From assembly GCF_963678635.1 (NCBI RefSeq), contig NC_087070.1, positions 45,987,467 to 46,051,466 on the forward strand: a stretch of 64,000 bases of DNA, read 5' to 3'. This DNA comes from Symsagittifera roscoffensis (taxonomy: Eukaryota; Xenacoelomorpha; Acoela; Convolutidae). Shown piece after piece: positions 48,301 to 61,079 of this stretch. The notes under the pieces are model-generated. The model was not told where the DNA came from. It searched no databases and saw nothing but the letters and a program-made list of their open reading frames with translations. A program made the translations under genes and the position numbers. Position 1 is the stretch's first letter. Each line of letters begins with the position of its first letter.

Positions 48301-49817
48301 TATAAATTAAAGTCTCCTAATTTAATTAATTCATGGCCTTTCCCCTTAACCTTCCAGTCCTCTTCACCCATCGGAATTTGTGGCGGAATTTCCATTCCAG
48401 CATTTTTGTCTCAAAATTTTTTGGTTTCCACTTCAACTTTATTTTCGCTACAATGTTCACTCCAAAAAAAGTAATTCAGTAATTTTTGATACCACTCAGT
48501 GAAACTTGAGGAAGAGGTTAATGGAATTTTTTAAATTTTTATACTCCATTTTTTATACTACTACGATTAAAATTGGTTCTTAATGTACAGTGGTTAGTAG
48601 TATTTTGACAGTCCTGATTGAAATTTGTTGTAGTTGTTGATTCGAAAGTTTTCCATTATAGAGCTGACATTTTGCACGTTAGGCTAAGTTGTTGGTCGGC
48701 TAACTTCACTCGGTCAGAATGCGGTTGGGGTACAGGAACTGTGGCGGGTCTGAAAATGTACAAATGCAATTAACAGATGTAAAAATTAGCCGAAAAAAGA
48801 CATACAAACTCAGAGAGTTGGAAAAACAGTACTAGTTTACTTGTTAGAATTGGCACAAACTGTACCTCGGTTTTTATTAGGGACCACAACATTTTTGAGG
48901 GACCAAGCAAGTCAACTAGTACCGGAAAAATTTACTCGAACTGAAGGATAGCAAAAATTTCTTTCGAAAATAGGAGTTTTCGAGCTTCAAAGAAAAAATG
49001 TAGCATCTTTAAGCTTTTTGAGTTTTTCAGTACAAGTTTTCAGATTAAAACTTTCATAAAAAATGACAAAAAAGAAGAGAAAGATGAATTCAGATGCTTA
49101 TGATTTCGTTTCTAATCAGAAGATCAAACCTGTTCTGCGACAGCAGCCTTGTTTCTTATACTTCATCTGCAAAAAAAGTTTCAAGACTTCAAAAATTTTT
49201 CATGAAAAATGACACCATATTTTTATAAGTAAAAACTCCACCTCATATAAACCTCCTTTTTATGGACTATCCCTTATGGGCTATGAGCATCAAATTTAAA
49301 ATGTAACGAGGGGTTTTACAAGCTTAAGTCAATTTTGGTAACAATCGGATGATGTGAACAGAAAATTACTTTGTTGCAGGTGGGTGGCATAGGAAAACGA
49401 GCCCTTTTATGCGGTAAGCAGTGGTTTTACAATTTAGCGTATGGGAAAATCTATTTTGAATTGAAAATGCCCAATTCAATGTTTTTTTTTCTCGGTGCCA
49501 ACCGTGTTAAACCATTGGTTTCATCAAAAATTAGATGTTATATACCGCTAGGGAAAAACCAGACTCTTTTGCAGTAACCGCGTTTGGTTTTTTATAGAGT
49601 TCGATTCACGAATTCCTCTTAGGATGACTTTTGATGTTCTAATCTGTAGTAAAACTGGTCAGCGTGAACAAGCGAACAACATATCTTAGGTGTAATTTAT
49701 CGTATGAACGATTCTTAGACAATTTTTTTTTTGCTGTGAGGGAAGCGAGGGGGTCGGAAACTGGAAAAAAGTCACGAGCTACATTGACTCATTTAGTTTC
49801 TGCCTGCAATATTTTGA
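45311..49817. other. Intergenic region, no gene seen
   Basis: A/T-rich sequence with only short unsupported ORFs on both strands. I found no recognisable protein family, RNA gene or well-defined element here. Confidence 0.6.
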
Positions 49818-51549
49818 TCAAGCGTATCTGTATACGGCCTTTTTAGCTACCTGTTTGGGCAATTCGGGTTCATCCGGGAGGCTTTTGTTGAAGCTCTTGT
49901 TCAGTGGCTTGCCTGTGGCGGCTTTGATTTCATCCACCGCCTCCTCCGTCCTGCCCATGAAAGTGGTGATGTTGCCTACAAACTTCCTAGGCATGTCCCA
50001 CGTGCCCACGAAGTCCCCCCAAGGGTTCTTCCCTGACTTGGGCACCCCGTCTAGCAGGTGTCCCCGGTCGTCCGCGATGATTTGCGTGAAACCGTCTCTG
50101 GTTTCGGGGAACTGCAAATAAGAGCACGGCTGTTTTCACACTTTTACCAAATTCAGAAGCCAGTTTTGGGCTCTTTTTCGCTTCAATCCACATTTCAAAG
50201 TTTCCATTTTCCATGCCCGTTTTATTTTAACACTAATGTCTAAAAATTACATTAAAATTATGCCTAAAAACAAATGTGTTCAGGATAGTTAATTTATTCA
50301 CCATAAAAAGTTTCATTACCATATGACGCTGTTAAATTACTTCTTCATAACTGAAATTCAAATTTTGGGGAGTGGAAAAATTTTGGGGGTAAGTTTGAAA
50401 TATAAAAAAAAGATGAACCGCATTGTTTGGGTAGTGTCATAAATAAACTCCATAAATAATTTCAAAAAAAAGTGGATGATTAGGCTCCTTACTCTTATAG
50501 TAATAGTACCCCCCCCCCCCACCCCCAGAAAAGTATATACCCTTTCAATGCTAATGCTGGGGTGGTCTATAAAATTATTAATCTGAGGATGCGAAAAATT
50601 GCCAATAATTTAGATTTAGTTGAATGTACAGTGTGCATTTCATTGTAACTTTGTAAAGATGGGGAAGTTCATGTTGAAAACTGCATCAAAACGTGTCATC
50701 GTGACCAGAGTTGAACTAACTTTTACAACATTTCTTACATGCAAAATGCCGTGTCAATAATTTTTGAATAGCTCCTTTTTGTAATTTTACGAAGGGGGTG
50801 GGAAACTGGAAAAGAGCCCCACAGTTAATTTTTTTTTGGAGAACTAATTACTATTGTTTTAACGCAATAAAATTTGCATTGTGAACTATTTAAATTTTCT
50901 GAACCAATTTGTTTTTATAGTTTTATACAAAAAACGATGAGTTTATAGCCAAATAAAAGCAAGCATGAAGTATTGTAAAAAAAGAGATTTTGTAACCCGG
51001 GTGAGGGGTTTAGGATACGTACTATGAAAACAGAAAATTCGCAAAATAGAAACATTGCAAAATCATTTTTTTTTTATTTAGTAGGGGATTGGGTTATGGG
51101 GTGATAATGGAATAGAGGCTATATTTTAATTGACATGGGGGTCTCCTTTGCACTTGCCTCTCTGTGGAGCAGAGGCACCTCCCAGTTTCCAAGCCTCTCC
51201 GGCTTGAACGGCTCTTCATACTAAAACAAACATCAAACTTTCTAAATTTATCAAAACTAGAACATCGTAAAAAGAGAAATATATAAACAACAAAATCATT
51301 TCTTGTATCCTTATGGTTTTGATTGTAGCCAAATTAAAACTTAAAAAATGATCAAAACTTATATCTTTATCATCCAGAAGAAAATCTACAAAAAAAACTT
51401 GTGAAGTTTTTGTTAGGTACCTGCAAAAGAACGCAGGCAGATGTTTTGTAAATATTGTCTTATCGATAACTCGGTTCTCTTCTTTTTTCTATTTTTTTTT
51501 TGAAATTTTGGAATTCTTTTACCTGATTAGCCGAAAAGTGTAGAGCCAT
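49818..51549 (-). CDS. CFAP126: Flattop (cilia- and flagella-associated protein 126)
   Basis: Three exons on the minus strand, all joined in phase 0: 51,549-51,523 (MALHFSANQ), 51,220-51,158 (YEEPFKPERLGNWEVPLLHRE, 21 residues, interrupted by no stop) and 50,111-49,818. The last exon has GFTQIIADDRGHLL, then NPWGDFVGTWDMP, the signature of Flattop. Flattop is a small protein of motile cilia and basal bodies, reported as a microtubule inner protein and a planar-polarity effector. Intron 2 uses a GC donor (gag|gcaagt). The C-terminus may read to the stop at 49,818, or splice on after PKQ (cag|gtagct at about 49,850), so the end is uncertain. The gene is convergent with the CLCA-like gene. Confidence 0.92.
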
Positions 51550-53060
51550 GATTGAACTTGAAGCTAGAGCAGAACAGACTAAGCACTAAAACAGCGCACA
51601 CCAAATTACGTGCTGAAATTTAAATAAATGATCACTTCAAAAACAATTTTTGCTCTTTATGCTCGTGTAATGAATGAATAAAACATCAGCTTAAGCACGT
51701 GCGCTTAATTATAGCTTAGGTCAGGCAACCACTTTTTTTAGCTCAAACGATAGTTAACAATGAATGAAGATAATATAATGTAGACCATCTAAATAACAGA
51801 ACAGTCTTTTAAAAATTTTTAAGTATGGCCAATTTGGGATAGTTGATGCTCCTTTACTTCCTGGGATTTTTCAGTGTTCCTATGCTCCGCGTAAGCGGCT
51901 CAATGTGTATTTAGGATTTAAAATTGCACTTGTTTTAGTTTTCATTCAATTATCAACACAGGCAAGAACAAGAGAATCAGGTAACTTGCCTTTCAAGCAA
52001 TGGTAAAAGGCCCCTGGACTCTTTTCGACTCCCCTCCCCCAACACTTGGAAGCCTTTTACTTTTCCCCCTTTTCAAATAGGTATCAATTATGAGGAAATT
52101 TACAAGGTTAAATCAGAACAGCAAATATTGCTTTAAAAAGTTTGAAAAATTGCTTTAAAGTATGGCTCTTTTCAAGTTACCCCTTTTTTCTGAATTTTAA
52201 TTTTTGAAACCCTATGAAAAATGATTTTTGATGTTCTAAATCGCAATAACACGTCTCATTGTGAACAAAGGAACAAAATAAAACAAGATTTCTAACATAC
52301 AGATTGCCGTATAACCAATTTAAAAACTCTTTGGGTTTTATTTTTACGAGGCAAGTAAGAAACTGAAAAAAGGCAAAACGTTGTCATAACTTGTTGAAAT
52401 TTGCATGAAAAACAAATTTGTAATTGTGAACGCGTTTGTTCTTGTACTTAACATCGTAACATCGGTCGGAGCATGTATATTAAAGTCCCAGATTTTTGTG
52501 TCGTTGTCCAAAATTATAAAATTTTACTAGACATTTATGCCCCAGGCATTTATGCTTTGTTCTATTGCGTTTGTTTGATTGTTTCAATACTTAGAATTAT
52601 GAGTACCAAAGAACTACAGAACAGTCAAAGCCAGGAGACAGAATTTCCCAAAAGAAAAAACTGACATTTGGCCGAGCGCTGCAGTCACTAGTTCAAAATC
52701 GAAAGGCCGTAAAATTAAGTCTCGGGTCCGACAAAATGTTTTGTAATTCGATTAATTTGAAATTGAAAAATCTTATCGAAACTAAGGCCATACTCATAGA
52801 AAAACCCAAATTTGAAACTATGACGATGTCGAAATGAGTTGAATCGTTTGGATCTAAAGGAAGGTGACAATAAAAGCATGCTGTTTTGCTGTTTTTAAAA
52901 CGGGTCTAGCTCAAAATTGAAACTTTCCAGGAAAAAGTTAACTGAATTGTTTTATTAAAAATTGTAAAATTGTTTTAAAGTACACTTTTAGAAAATGTAT
53001 TAATTTTGAATCATAGTTTGATGCTGTTCCTTCATCCGTAAACTCTGAAGTTTACTTGGG
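51550..53060. other. Intergenic region, no gene seen
   Basis: Upstream of Flattop. Short ORFs only; the Flattop promoter should lie within the first few hundred bases but no element is distinctive. Confidence 0.5.
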
Positions 53061-53239
53061 TTTTATGCCGCTACTAACTCAGATTGAGGTTTTTTTCTAT
53101 AACGATACACTCTTTGTCCGTCACACAGTTTTTCGATCAAAAATCTGGCTTTTTTCAGTTCATCTTGAATCTTTCTAATGAGCATTGTTGAATCTTGGAC
53201 GCCCGGTGATAAGACGTCGATGACAATTCCAATGCCATT

Positions 53240-53760
53240 TGCTGCCGAAAGAAGACCAATGTAATTATCTTCGAAGTAGACGAAGACTGGGTGAACTGTC
53301 TCAGCGCATGTCTTCTGAAACTTTCAAAAGCCATAGAAATGTCACTTACTGGCAAGAAAGCGGTACTTAGTAGCATACAGACATACTTGTGGAGCTCTAG
53401 ATTTAATTTATAGTTGTTTCTGTTCCCAGAGGACTGAATTTGACGCCATATGTCTTGGTAAAAACGGAATAAGCAGTATTGAGTTTGTACGTTTTCGGGT
53501 TTTTAGGCCGAAACAAAAAATCTTATGTCATAAAAGCTCAAAAAACGAACATATGTTTCGCGATTCTTGACTGGGAGCAAGGCATACCCAATAAAGATTA
53601 GATTCTCCTCGATTGACGCGTGTGTGGTGTACATCTGAAAGAACACACTGGGGGCCGTAGAAAGATTGCCATCCCAGAACCAATAATGAAAATTGTCTAT
53701 GATCTTTTGATATCATGACGTTCTCTAGTAAACTAAGCACAGGGCGATTGCATTTAGATG
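53240..53760 (-). pseudogene. MULE-type transposase remnant
   Basis: In minus-strand frames: FWDGNLSTAPSVFFQMYTTH and GYALLPVKNRETYVRFL (MULE catalytic-core pattern of an Asp strand, aP-x-F-Qlyt-h, then yaLlp-K...tY). Then AFLPVSDISMAFESF and, in another frame, YFEDNYIG (53,278-53,255). Frameshifts separate the parts and no full ORF exists, so it is dead. Confidence 0.75.
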
Positions 53761-54535
53761 AAATACATCACCGCGAAATCGAGGTAATTTTTTAACATTC
53801 GTTGTTTGAATTACGCGTATGCACCATGAACTAGCATTTCATTTTGTTTATTTTTCATAAGGATTTTCATCGTTAACTTGTGGTTGAGAGCAATAATAAT
53901 GTCACTATGATCTCTCATGCCTACATTTTGCAAATTTATCAACCAAGGAATAACTGTGTTGCTATGTGTAAGTGATCTGATTCTTGTGTTTATTTTGTCT
54001 CTAATGTGCAATTCTGGCCATGTTGCGTGGCTTTATCGAATTAATTCTTCCAGTTGGAAGCTTATCAAAATCAACCGGTCATTAACTAGAGTGGCAACTG
54101 CTGAACAATTTTTGGACATGTTTGTGACAATTTTGTCTGGAAATTAAATTTCTTGGACTTTTTATTTTTTGTTTTGGCCAGTTTTTCTCAGTTTATTTTT
54201 ATTTTGGAGGGGGAAGCAGGCTTCAAAACATTACTTAAAAGACGACGGCTTCTTTCCCTTCTCCCCTTCCCCATCAGATTAAAGTCAAAATTATTTTCCA
54301 ACTAATCTACTTTTTTTGCAATTGTTTCTCAAAGTTTGCAACAAATTCAACAAGTTATAATCAACTCGGTAAAAGACCTTTCAACAATGGTGAAAAATTC
54401 AAAATACCAAACATCAAAACGGCAGAAGTCAGCGCAAACGAGACATAGACTCCACAATAACCATCTAATAAGAAAAGTTGAATGAATTTGAGTTTAGGTA
54501 TTTTTAAGTTAAATTAGGTTATGGTTTGAGAAGTT

Positions 54536-54769
54536 TCAGTACGGTTTTTCCTGAAACAAAGTACCCCAAAAATGTGTACTTTCACTAACAAATGTTTGTA
54601 GCACACGCAGTGACATCCTTCGCTTCCAAATCATCAAAAGCGGGTTTAAGCTTAAGGGGCTTGTGGAGTGCAACCGTTTGAAGACATTGTGTAAAACGGC
54701 GGATGCTGTTGTTTGGCTTCGCATTTCAGTCGACAGGTTATTACAACGAAACTCGGTGTCTTCGATCAT
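54536..54769 (-). pseudogene. Unrecognised ORF, possibly part of the same MULE remnant
   Basis: A 77-codon open frame upstream (on the minus strand) of the MULE core. No motif recognised; coding status is doubtful. Confidence 0.25.
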
Positions 54770-55149
54770 TTATATAAGATGTCAGCCATCTTAAGCTCAT
54801 TTTCTGAGCGCCAATTTTCCCTTTTATTGAGTGTAAGTACCTACTTTTTACCTAACTGTATTCGCATATAAAGCTCGGACATATTGCTTACTGATTTTAA
54901 ACATTTAATCGAAGCTCAATGACGCACATCTCACGCAACTTTGCCCTAAAAAAATTGATTCGAAATTGATTCGAAATTGTTTGCGTCGGGACTTGAACGC
55001 ATTAAGAAGCGGCCGTGAATTGAATGTTATATGCGGCAAAACTTGGTTCGAACGATCTCATCTAATTTTCTACCTAAATTTGGCTAAAGTTTTTTATCGT
55101 GGTATGAAATAGTCAATCATAACGTCACCTAGATCGGTGTACTGGAAGA

Positions 55150-55880
55150 ATTAAACTTCCAAGATCTTCTTTTCGGTGCAAGCAGTGCCAGTGCATTATT
55201 ATTTTAAACGACTATGCATAGCAGGAAGTCGTCCGCTTATTTGGTAATGTTGATACCACCATCGACCAGGAGCTTGAGTGAAAACTCAGAACAAAATAAT
55301 TATACAAAATTTGCAAGCGTTGTCATGCGCAGCTTCCTGAGTTTCCTGTTCAAAAAAAATCCGCAGTTTCAAAAAGTTTATCCGCGGCATCGGCGGATCG
55401 CAATCAACAAGAGATGAAAAGAGTTCACTCCTCAATTAGTGAACGATGGTTGTCGGTGACCTAAGAATCTGTCGGTAGATCAGCTATCATTGACGTGGCT
55501 ACAAAAGCTCTCCTGTTACAAAAAATACGATGTTCGACTTTACGGGAGTTGGTACGTAATCCAAAAATAGCAGACTCAAGCTGTATGACTGCTCGAAAGG
55601 CTATCAACAGTTTGGTAACCACGCATGAAGGTGCTTCAAAACAAGCAGACAAGAAAATGATAGCTGACCAAAAGTTTTGGATTCGATTCGATTTTGGCTT
55701 CGATTTTGGCGGGGTGAGTCAACCGATGCATCCAGAGGAGCGTACGATACTACCGGGCCAACAAGACGCGAACTGCTCGGCTGGAGCTCTCAACGATACA
55801 ATGGTATTGTTGTGCTTTACTTTTGGTCGGAAACGAATTGAGTTGAGCAAGTCAGCCGGATCTTTATGGTACATTTGAGT
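55150..55880 (+). pseudogene. Decayed unknown ORF with paired CxxC motifs
   Basis: One frame, broken by stops at about 55,220, 55,281, 55,296 and 55,464, reads CKQCQC, then EVVRLFGNVDTTIDQELE, CKRCHAQLPEF and ISERWL. It then joins the open frame that starts at 55,495 and carries STLRELVRNPKIADSS. The C-x2-C ... C-x2-C layout suggests a zinc-binding N-terminus of a transposon-type protein. Family not recognised. Confidence 0.45.
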
Positions 55881-55982
55881 AAGGAGCGTTTAAAATGAGG
55901 TAGCAACCGCAAAATATAGGTGGTTGCACATTTTAAGAGCAGCAAAAGAATCTAAAGCTATCCATATGAAAACAGTTTTGGG

Positions 55983-56746
55983 GTGAGCTTGCCGATTTTA
56001 GATCTCAAAAAGTGTTTGCCAAACTGCTGCAATCAAGACAGAACAGTAGTTCCAAGCATCTCAGCATTTACAAAATTACTTCCACTGGAAACAACAAACA
56101 CCCTCATTAACAGTAACGACAACTTGGAATATCAAAAATCGAATTTCAGCCATAAAAACTCCAGATTTCAACCAAAGGAGAACAATTGCGCTCTTAGCCC
56201 ACTTAAACGTGCGGATGACGACGATCGTTCGATCAGTTCCTTATAAATTCGCAGTCGGCTTGCTAAGAGTGCTGTTGCAAATATAACTTGGAAATCAAAC
56301 GCAATTTCCCATGAGTGATGATAGTTTTATCGAACCAAAGACTAAACAATTTTCCCCTTGTTGTAATGACCGGACGCGCAAGAACGCAACAGCACAGAAA
56401 ACATCTCATGAACTGTTGCCGATTATGTAAAGTTAGTTCTATGCTTTCTACAAGTCTATCAAAATAAGCACGAGGAATTTCTTTTGCCTACTAAAACAGA
56501 AGCTTTTACTGTCAAAAATTATCAAAGAAAAATTGCCAAGAGCTGGTTAGATATGTCCCATCTATTTTTGAAGCAAAATTACACACTTACGGTATATGAA
56601 GCCACAATAGTTATCGGCTCGAAAACAAACAAAACGAAGCCAATGATTGTACAACACGCAATGGTGTTATCGGTCGACTCCGTGTCTAATCATTACGAAA
56701 TTGGCTCTGTGGTTTCACTTAAGTCAAAAGAATTTAGATAAAAGGG
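55983..56746 (+). pseudogene. Two unknown ORFs (55,983-56,246 and 56,484-56,741)
   Basis: Both have non-repetitive, protein-like composition, for example PLETTNTLINSNDNLEY and LKQNYTLTVYEATIVIGSKT. They may continue the decayed ORF at 55,150-55,880. No family recognised and no splice sites assigned. Confidence 0.35.
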
Positions 56747-57270
56747 TTTAATTAGAGAATAAACAAAAAAAATAAATTGAAGGCCCTCAAATTGCTTCTG
56801 AAATTTATGGTTGCTATAATGTTTAAGGAGTTCAACTAGTCTGGCTTAGCGTTTCTTGTTTTTTGTTATCCTGGCAGCACTTTATCTAGCAGTTATTCTT
56901 GCAACTTTGATCTCCGACAGACATTCATTTTTTTCTCAGGATAAATCTACGGCCGTAACTCGATTCTGATGCAAGAGATTGTTGCCACCATTAAAGTGTG
57001 TTGTTATATTATCATCGTTGAATGTGTTTTAAGTGTGTCGGCTATTTCGCCTTAAAAATTTTTGAGATATTATCATAAACTAAGAAACTGAGAACGATCA
57101 AATTTATCTCAACAAAGGGCAGATATTTTGTTAAGTCTTAGCTGAATCATTCATAGAGTTTCTAAGAAACTAAAGTTTTCTTTTGAAAGAATCGAGTATT
57201 GATACGCATAATGTTTTTGGACGTGTGCATTTTCAACAAAAATTTTACGTTGCGTCACTTATTATAGAAC

Positions 57271-57845
57271 ATGAAACGAAAGAACTCGTTAGGAGAAGTG
57301 ACTAAGATTCCTATTTTGGATGACCTCGATCTGCTGAGGAGGAGTAACACTGATGAAAGAATTTCAGAAAGAAACCTGGCATTAGCCTCGAAGTTCATGG
57401 ACGGGGTGAAGAGTGACGAACTGAAGACTATGCTGGTCACTTGTTTCACCTTATCAGCAGACTTTGTACCCACGCCAGACGACTTGCGTATTAAATTGCG
57501 TTAGTATCCGCTCATAGAACCAAGAGCTCAAAATCGTTACAACAATTATAGCAACTACAGTGGCATGAATACTGCAATTCCTGTTGGTTTAGAACCCGTG
57601 ACGATATGGACAAGAGGAGGTCATGCGCAAATTGTGAATCACTGGACCGCCACATGTCAGCTTGTTCCATATGTAAACAAAGTATGAAGGCAATGGGTCG
57701 CTTCCTTCACAAGGTGGAGGCGACAGATGAGGATAACGAAGAGTATGTGAGAGGACTCATGATGAAATACGGTCAGATATGTTTTTTTTTCTGTAACCTT
57801 AAGGGCACTTCAAATCAGACTGCCATCAGTTTTGGAATGCAATAG
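57271..57845 (+). pseudogene. Retroelement gag C-terminal part with zinc knuckle
   Basis: An open frame 57,271-57,504 is followed by a YNNYSNYSGMN segment in the same frame, then a frameshift into 57,606-57,845, with a knuckle CANCESLDRHMSAC (CX2CX5HX3C spacing). Gag knuckles bind nucleic acid. Ends in a frame shift near 57,790. Confidence 0.7.
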
Positions 57846-57975
57846 CAGGCGCGAAGTCCCCCGCCACGAAAGAAAGAAGCGTCGTGAAAGAAACGTGGAA
57901 AAAGAAGCATCACAGGGAACCCTCCAACCAAGAAATTGAAGACACTGACAGAATACGCAATCGCTTCGAGTCTGG

Positions 57976-58236
57976 ATGCTGTCCCTGCGAACACTTAAGG
58001 TAGATTATCGCCTGACCGCTCAAACCGTATTGCAAAAGATTCAACAGGAGCTAGCTACAAAAGAAGTTGAACAATGGGTGAGGTCAGAACTAGAGAATAC
58101 CGAGTTGCGCGAGAAGCTAGACACCTTAGAAAAGACTGTAAAAGCGGAAGAAAAGGAAGCACCTAAAAGACGAGGTCTCAAGATGAATGTTATCTTGGGT
58201 GAGACCTTCGGAATGACGAGAGAAGGTACAAGATAA
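57976..58236 (+). pseudogene. Retroelement gag-pol linker, coiled coil
   Basis: A charged heptad-like helix (KEVEQWVRSELENTELREKL) followed by a short basic stretch. Lies between the zinc knuckle and protease. Confidence 0.6.
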
Positions 58237-58597
58237 GGTCAATCATATCGGTTGAGGGTCATGAGTGAACCCTCAGAGATTACCTTAGTTTATCTGGAAA
58301 CCTTCGCAGATAACTTGCGGGAGAAAGATCCCAAGCTGGATGCCAGTTGTGTGATAGCGTTACTCACTAAAGGTGGACCAAGGCTAATGAAGGTAAATTG
58401 ACATTACCTGGAAGTCTAGGGCCCTTTCCCAAACCTGATGAGTGTAGATGGCACAAACATTTACTCAAAGGCTCACGTAACGAATTCAAGTGATCAAGTA
58501 GGCCGGATCTACATTTGACGAGAAGAACTCAAGGTCCGATGGTTTGACACAAGGCCATGCTTGAGCACGATGCAGTCCACATCGTGATGGGACGCAC

Positions 58598-58948
58598 ATG
58601 GTAGACAGCTTTCAGATGAAGCCCATTGGCACTTGGACCGATATGGGCTTTGGTAGGTCGGAATTGATATGGACTAGCTGCGGCCAACCCGGATGCAATT
58701 TATGTGGCACGAAGGACACCAATCATCTCACAAATGGCTGGAAGGCATCTCTTGATGAGCTTTCTAGTCGTCGAGAACCTAATCACGTCCGACCAGTTCA
58801 TCTTAGGACGCGACTTTGTGCGAAAATTTGATGTCACGATAGACCTTAACGGTGGATTAACACAAATTAAAGCCCCAAAGGGAAAGCATGAAAAGATACC
58901 TTTTAATAGAAACCTGATAAATCAAGCAAAGATGCCTATTTTCCTATA
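58598..58948 (+). pseudogene. Retroelement aspartic protease remnant
   Basis: PIGTWTDMGFGRSELI occurs in one frame, then FLVVENLITSDQFILGRDF and FDVTIDLNGG in another (58,704-58,946). The expected D-T/S-G catalytic motif reads V-D-S at 58,601-58,609, so the catalytic site is altered. Confidence 0.7.
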
Positions 58949-59423
58949 AAGCTTAGAATAAAACCGAATCAAGCTGTAGTGACCAAGTTTAAGATGAACG
59001 TAAAGGCAGTAGACAATTGTCTAGTTCCTAACCCGAACGGTAAGAGCTCAGCTACTTTAGGAGGGAATATCTCACTCACTTAGAATGAACTACGTGTGAG
59101 TTTGTTGTTGAACACGCAGGCAACACCGATGACAGTACAACAAAAGAAGCTTGGTTATGCGTTGCCTCTGATCACAGAATATCAAAATGTGGAGACTTTG
59201 TAGAAATTTAAAGTGACTGAGTGTCCTTTACGAGCTTACAAAGAGTGTATATTGAAAGGAAAAAATGTTGAATTGAATTCTTTCAAAAAGTCCCTTCTTT
59301 GAAGCTGGAGACCGACGATGGGCTGTGTAGTTGTTTAGCTTCCCTGAAAGACCGACAGATACAGAGTTCGTAGCAAACAAACCAGTCTTACCTGAAATGG
59401 AGCACCTTAAAAGCAAAATAACA

Positions 59424-59920
59424 GATAAAGAGCTGGACTCCCTTAAAGACGTGTTGAATTGGAACGCAGACGTTTTTCGAATCACAAATCCGACATAGGC
59501 TGTTGCAATTTTGTGGAACATGAGATAGAAATAGAGGAGGGCTTGCACCGCATAAGTCAGAGGCACGAAGGAAAGAAATTGAAATGTTGATGAAATTTGA
59601 TATGATTGAGCCATCAAGGTCTCCGTGGGCTTGTGTTGTAGCCATGGCAAAGAAAAAATGGGGCAACTTTGGTTTTTTTGCGTATTCTGTTGTTTGAACG
59701 CAGTAACGATAAAGGATCTAGCAGGATCGAGAAAAATAAGCTTCTTGTGCAAACTAGGACTGTTCCAGTGAAAGATAATGCTTTTTGGACCGTGCAACGT
59801 GAAGCCCACGTTTCAACGATTGATGGCCCGAGCACTTACGAATATAACGAAAAAGTATGGAAACCTCGTAATGTGCCAATATTGATGACGTTGTGATCGC
59901 GACACCGAGCCAAGCTGGCT
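59424..59920 (+). pseudogene. Retroelement reverse transcriptase, internally deleted
   Basis: EIEMLMKFDMIEPSRSPWAC (about 59,579-59,640) is the conserved RT N-terminal block. The polymerase box reads NIDDVVIATP near 59,880 instead of YxDD. The catalytic palm between is mostly missing or scrambled. Confidence 0.75.
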
Positions 59921-60180
59921 TCAAACAGACTGGCCTTAAATGCAAAGCATCCAAGTGGCTTGGTAGGCAAGTGGCTGGGTCGCTTGGTAGGCAAACAAGG
60001 AGTCAGACTGGACACTGAGGCGGTTGAGGCGGTGCTGACATGGAAAGACGGAGACTCGACCGGTAGTGATCCGAAGTCGGGATGTCCGGTCAATAGTAAG
60101 CCAACAGGTGAAGTCAATTCCAAAGGATGTCGTGTTGAGAACATCATACGGTGAATATCAACAACTGACCACCACTCAGC

Positions 60181-60801
60181 TTGCTCAAGGAAGCAGTGTC
60201 AAGCCGAAAGCGAGTGTGGAAAGGAGGGTCCAGTTCGTCGATGCGACAATGGACTAATAACCATGGTCGGAATCCTTCTGCAGAGAAAAAACTTTGTTCG
60301 GGGAGTGGACGCAGGAAAATTATTCAACATGGAACAGCCAGGGATTCAGACACCAATATGCACTGCCAAGAAAAATTTTACGGAGAGTCGATGTTAGAGC
60401 AATCAAGGGACAGAATTGTGTCTGGGGAGTCGAGAAATATGAAGAACAGTTCCGAATGCGACTATGCCGACTCCAGCAACTCGAGTGATGTTTCCAAGTC
60501 TCAGGTCTGGGGGAAAGGGCCTGAGACGACTTTCAACTCAGACGTATCAGAAAAAGCAATTCATTCTTTATCAGTGGATTGGAATGAGCGCGGAAAGGAC
60601 AGAGAAATGCATCAAGACCCAGACAGACAGAGATATACCACCAATGAAGAAAGCACTGAAGTCGATAGTGCTGCAGATGATCTTGAGATGATAGCATTGT
60701 CGACACGTCCAACTAGGTTACTTCCGCATGCTACGGTTAACCGTTCCAATCTGGAACCTTTAGAAGAAAGCAACACCTTTGAAGAAGAAACGGTGTGTTA
60801 A
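60181..60801 (+). pseudogene. Retroelement spacer ORF between RT and integrase
   Basis: A 206-codon open frame, hydrophilic and Ser-rich, with MHQDPDRQRYTTNEEST. No domain recognised. Position suggests a pol linker. Confidence 0.5.
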
Positions 60802-61079
60802 ATTGATGGTTGATGCAAATGGTCCGGAAATGATCAGTGGACAACTGTATGTATTTAAAACCTATTTGAAGGCCAGATACCGACTGTTGCATCTTCTAAG
60901 GGCTCGAAGAATTGATAGAACGCCGAGCAAAATGAAGAGATGGATAGAAAATGGAGCAACGAAAAAGGTGACTTGAAAGAGGATAGCTATAAGATCCCGA
61001 AACAATTTAACATGAAGACAAAGAATTTGTTGCGCCTGAACAAAGACGAAGTGATGTCCTGCAAGCACAAAGAGGAAAA

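Noticed and set aside
49371-49577. Possible + strand exon after a ttgcag acceptor
   Set aside because: No recognisable protein and no partner exon in frame.
59228-59809. 193-codon minus-strand ORF
   Set aside because: Antisense shadow of the broken RT region, which has clear RT blocks on the + strand.
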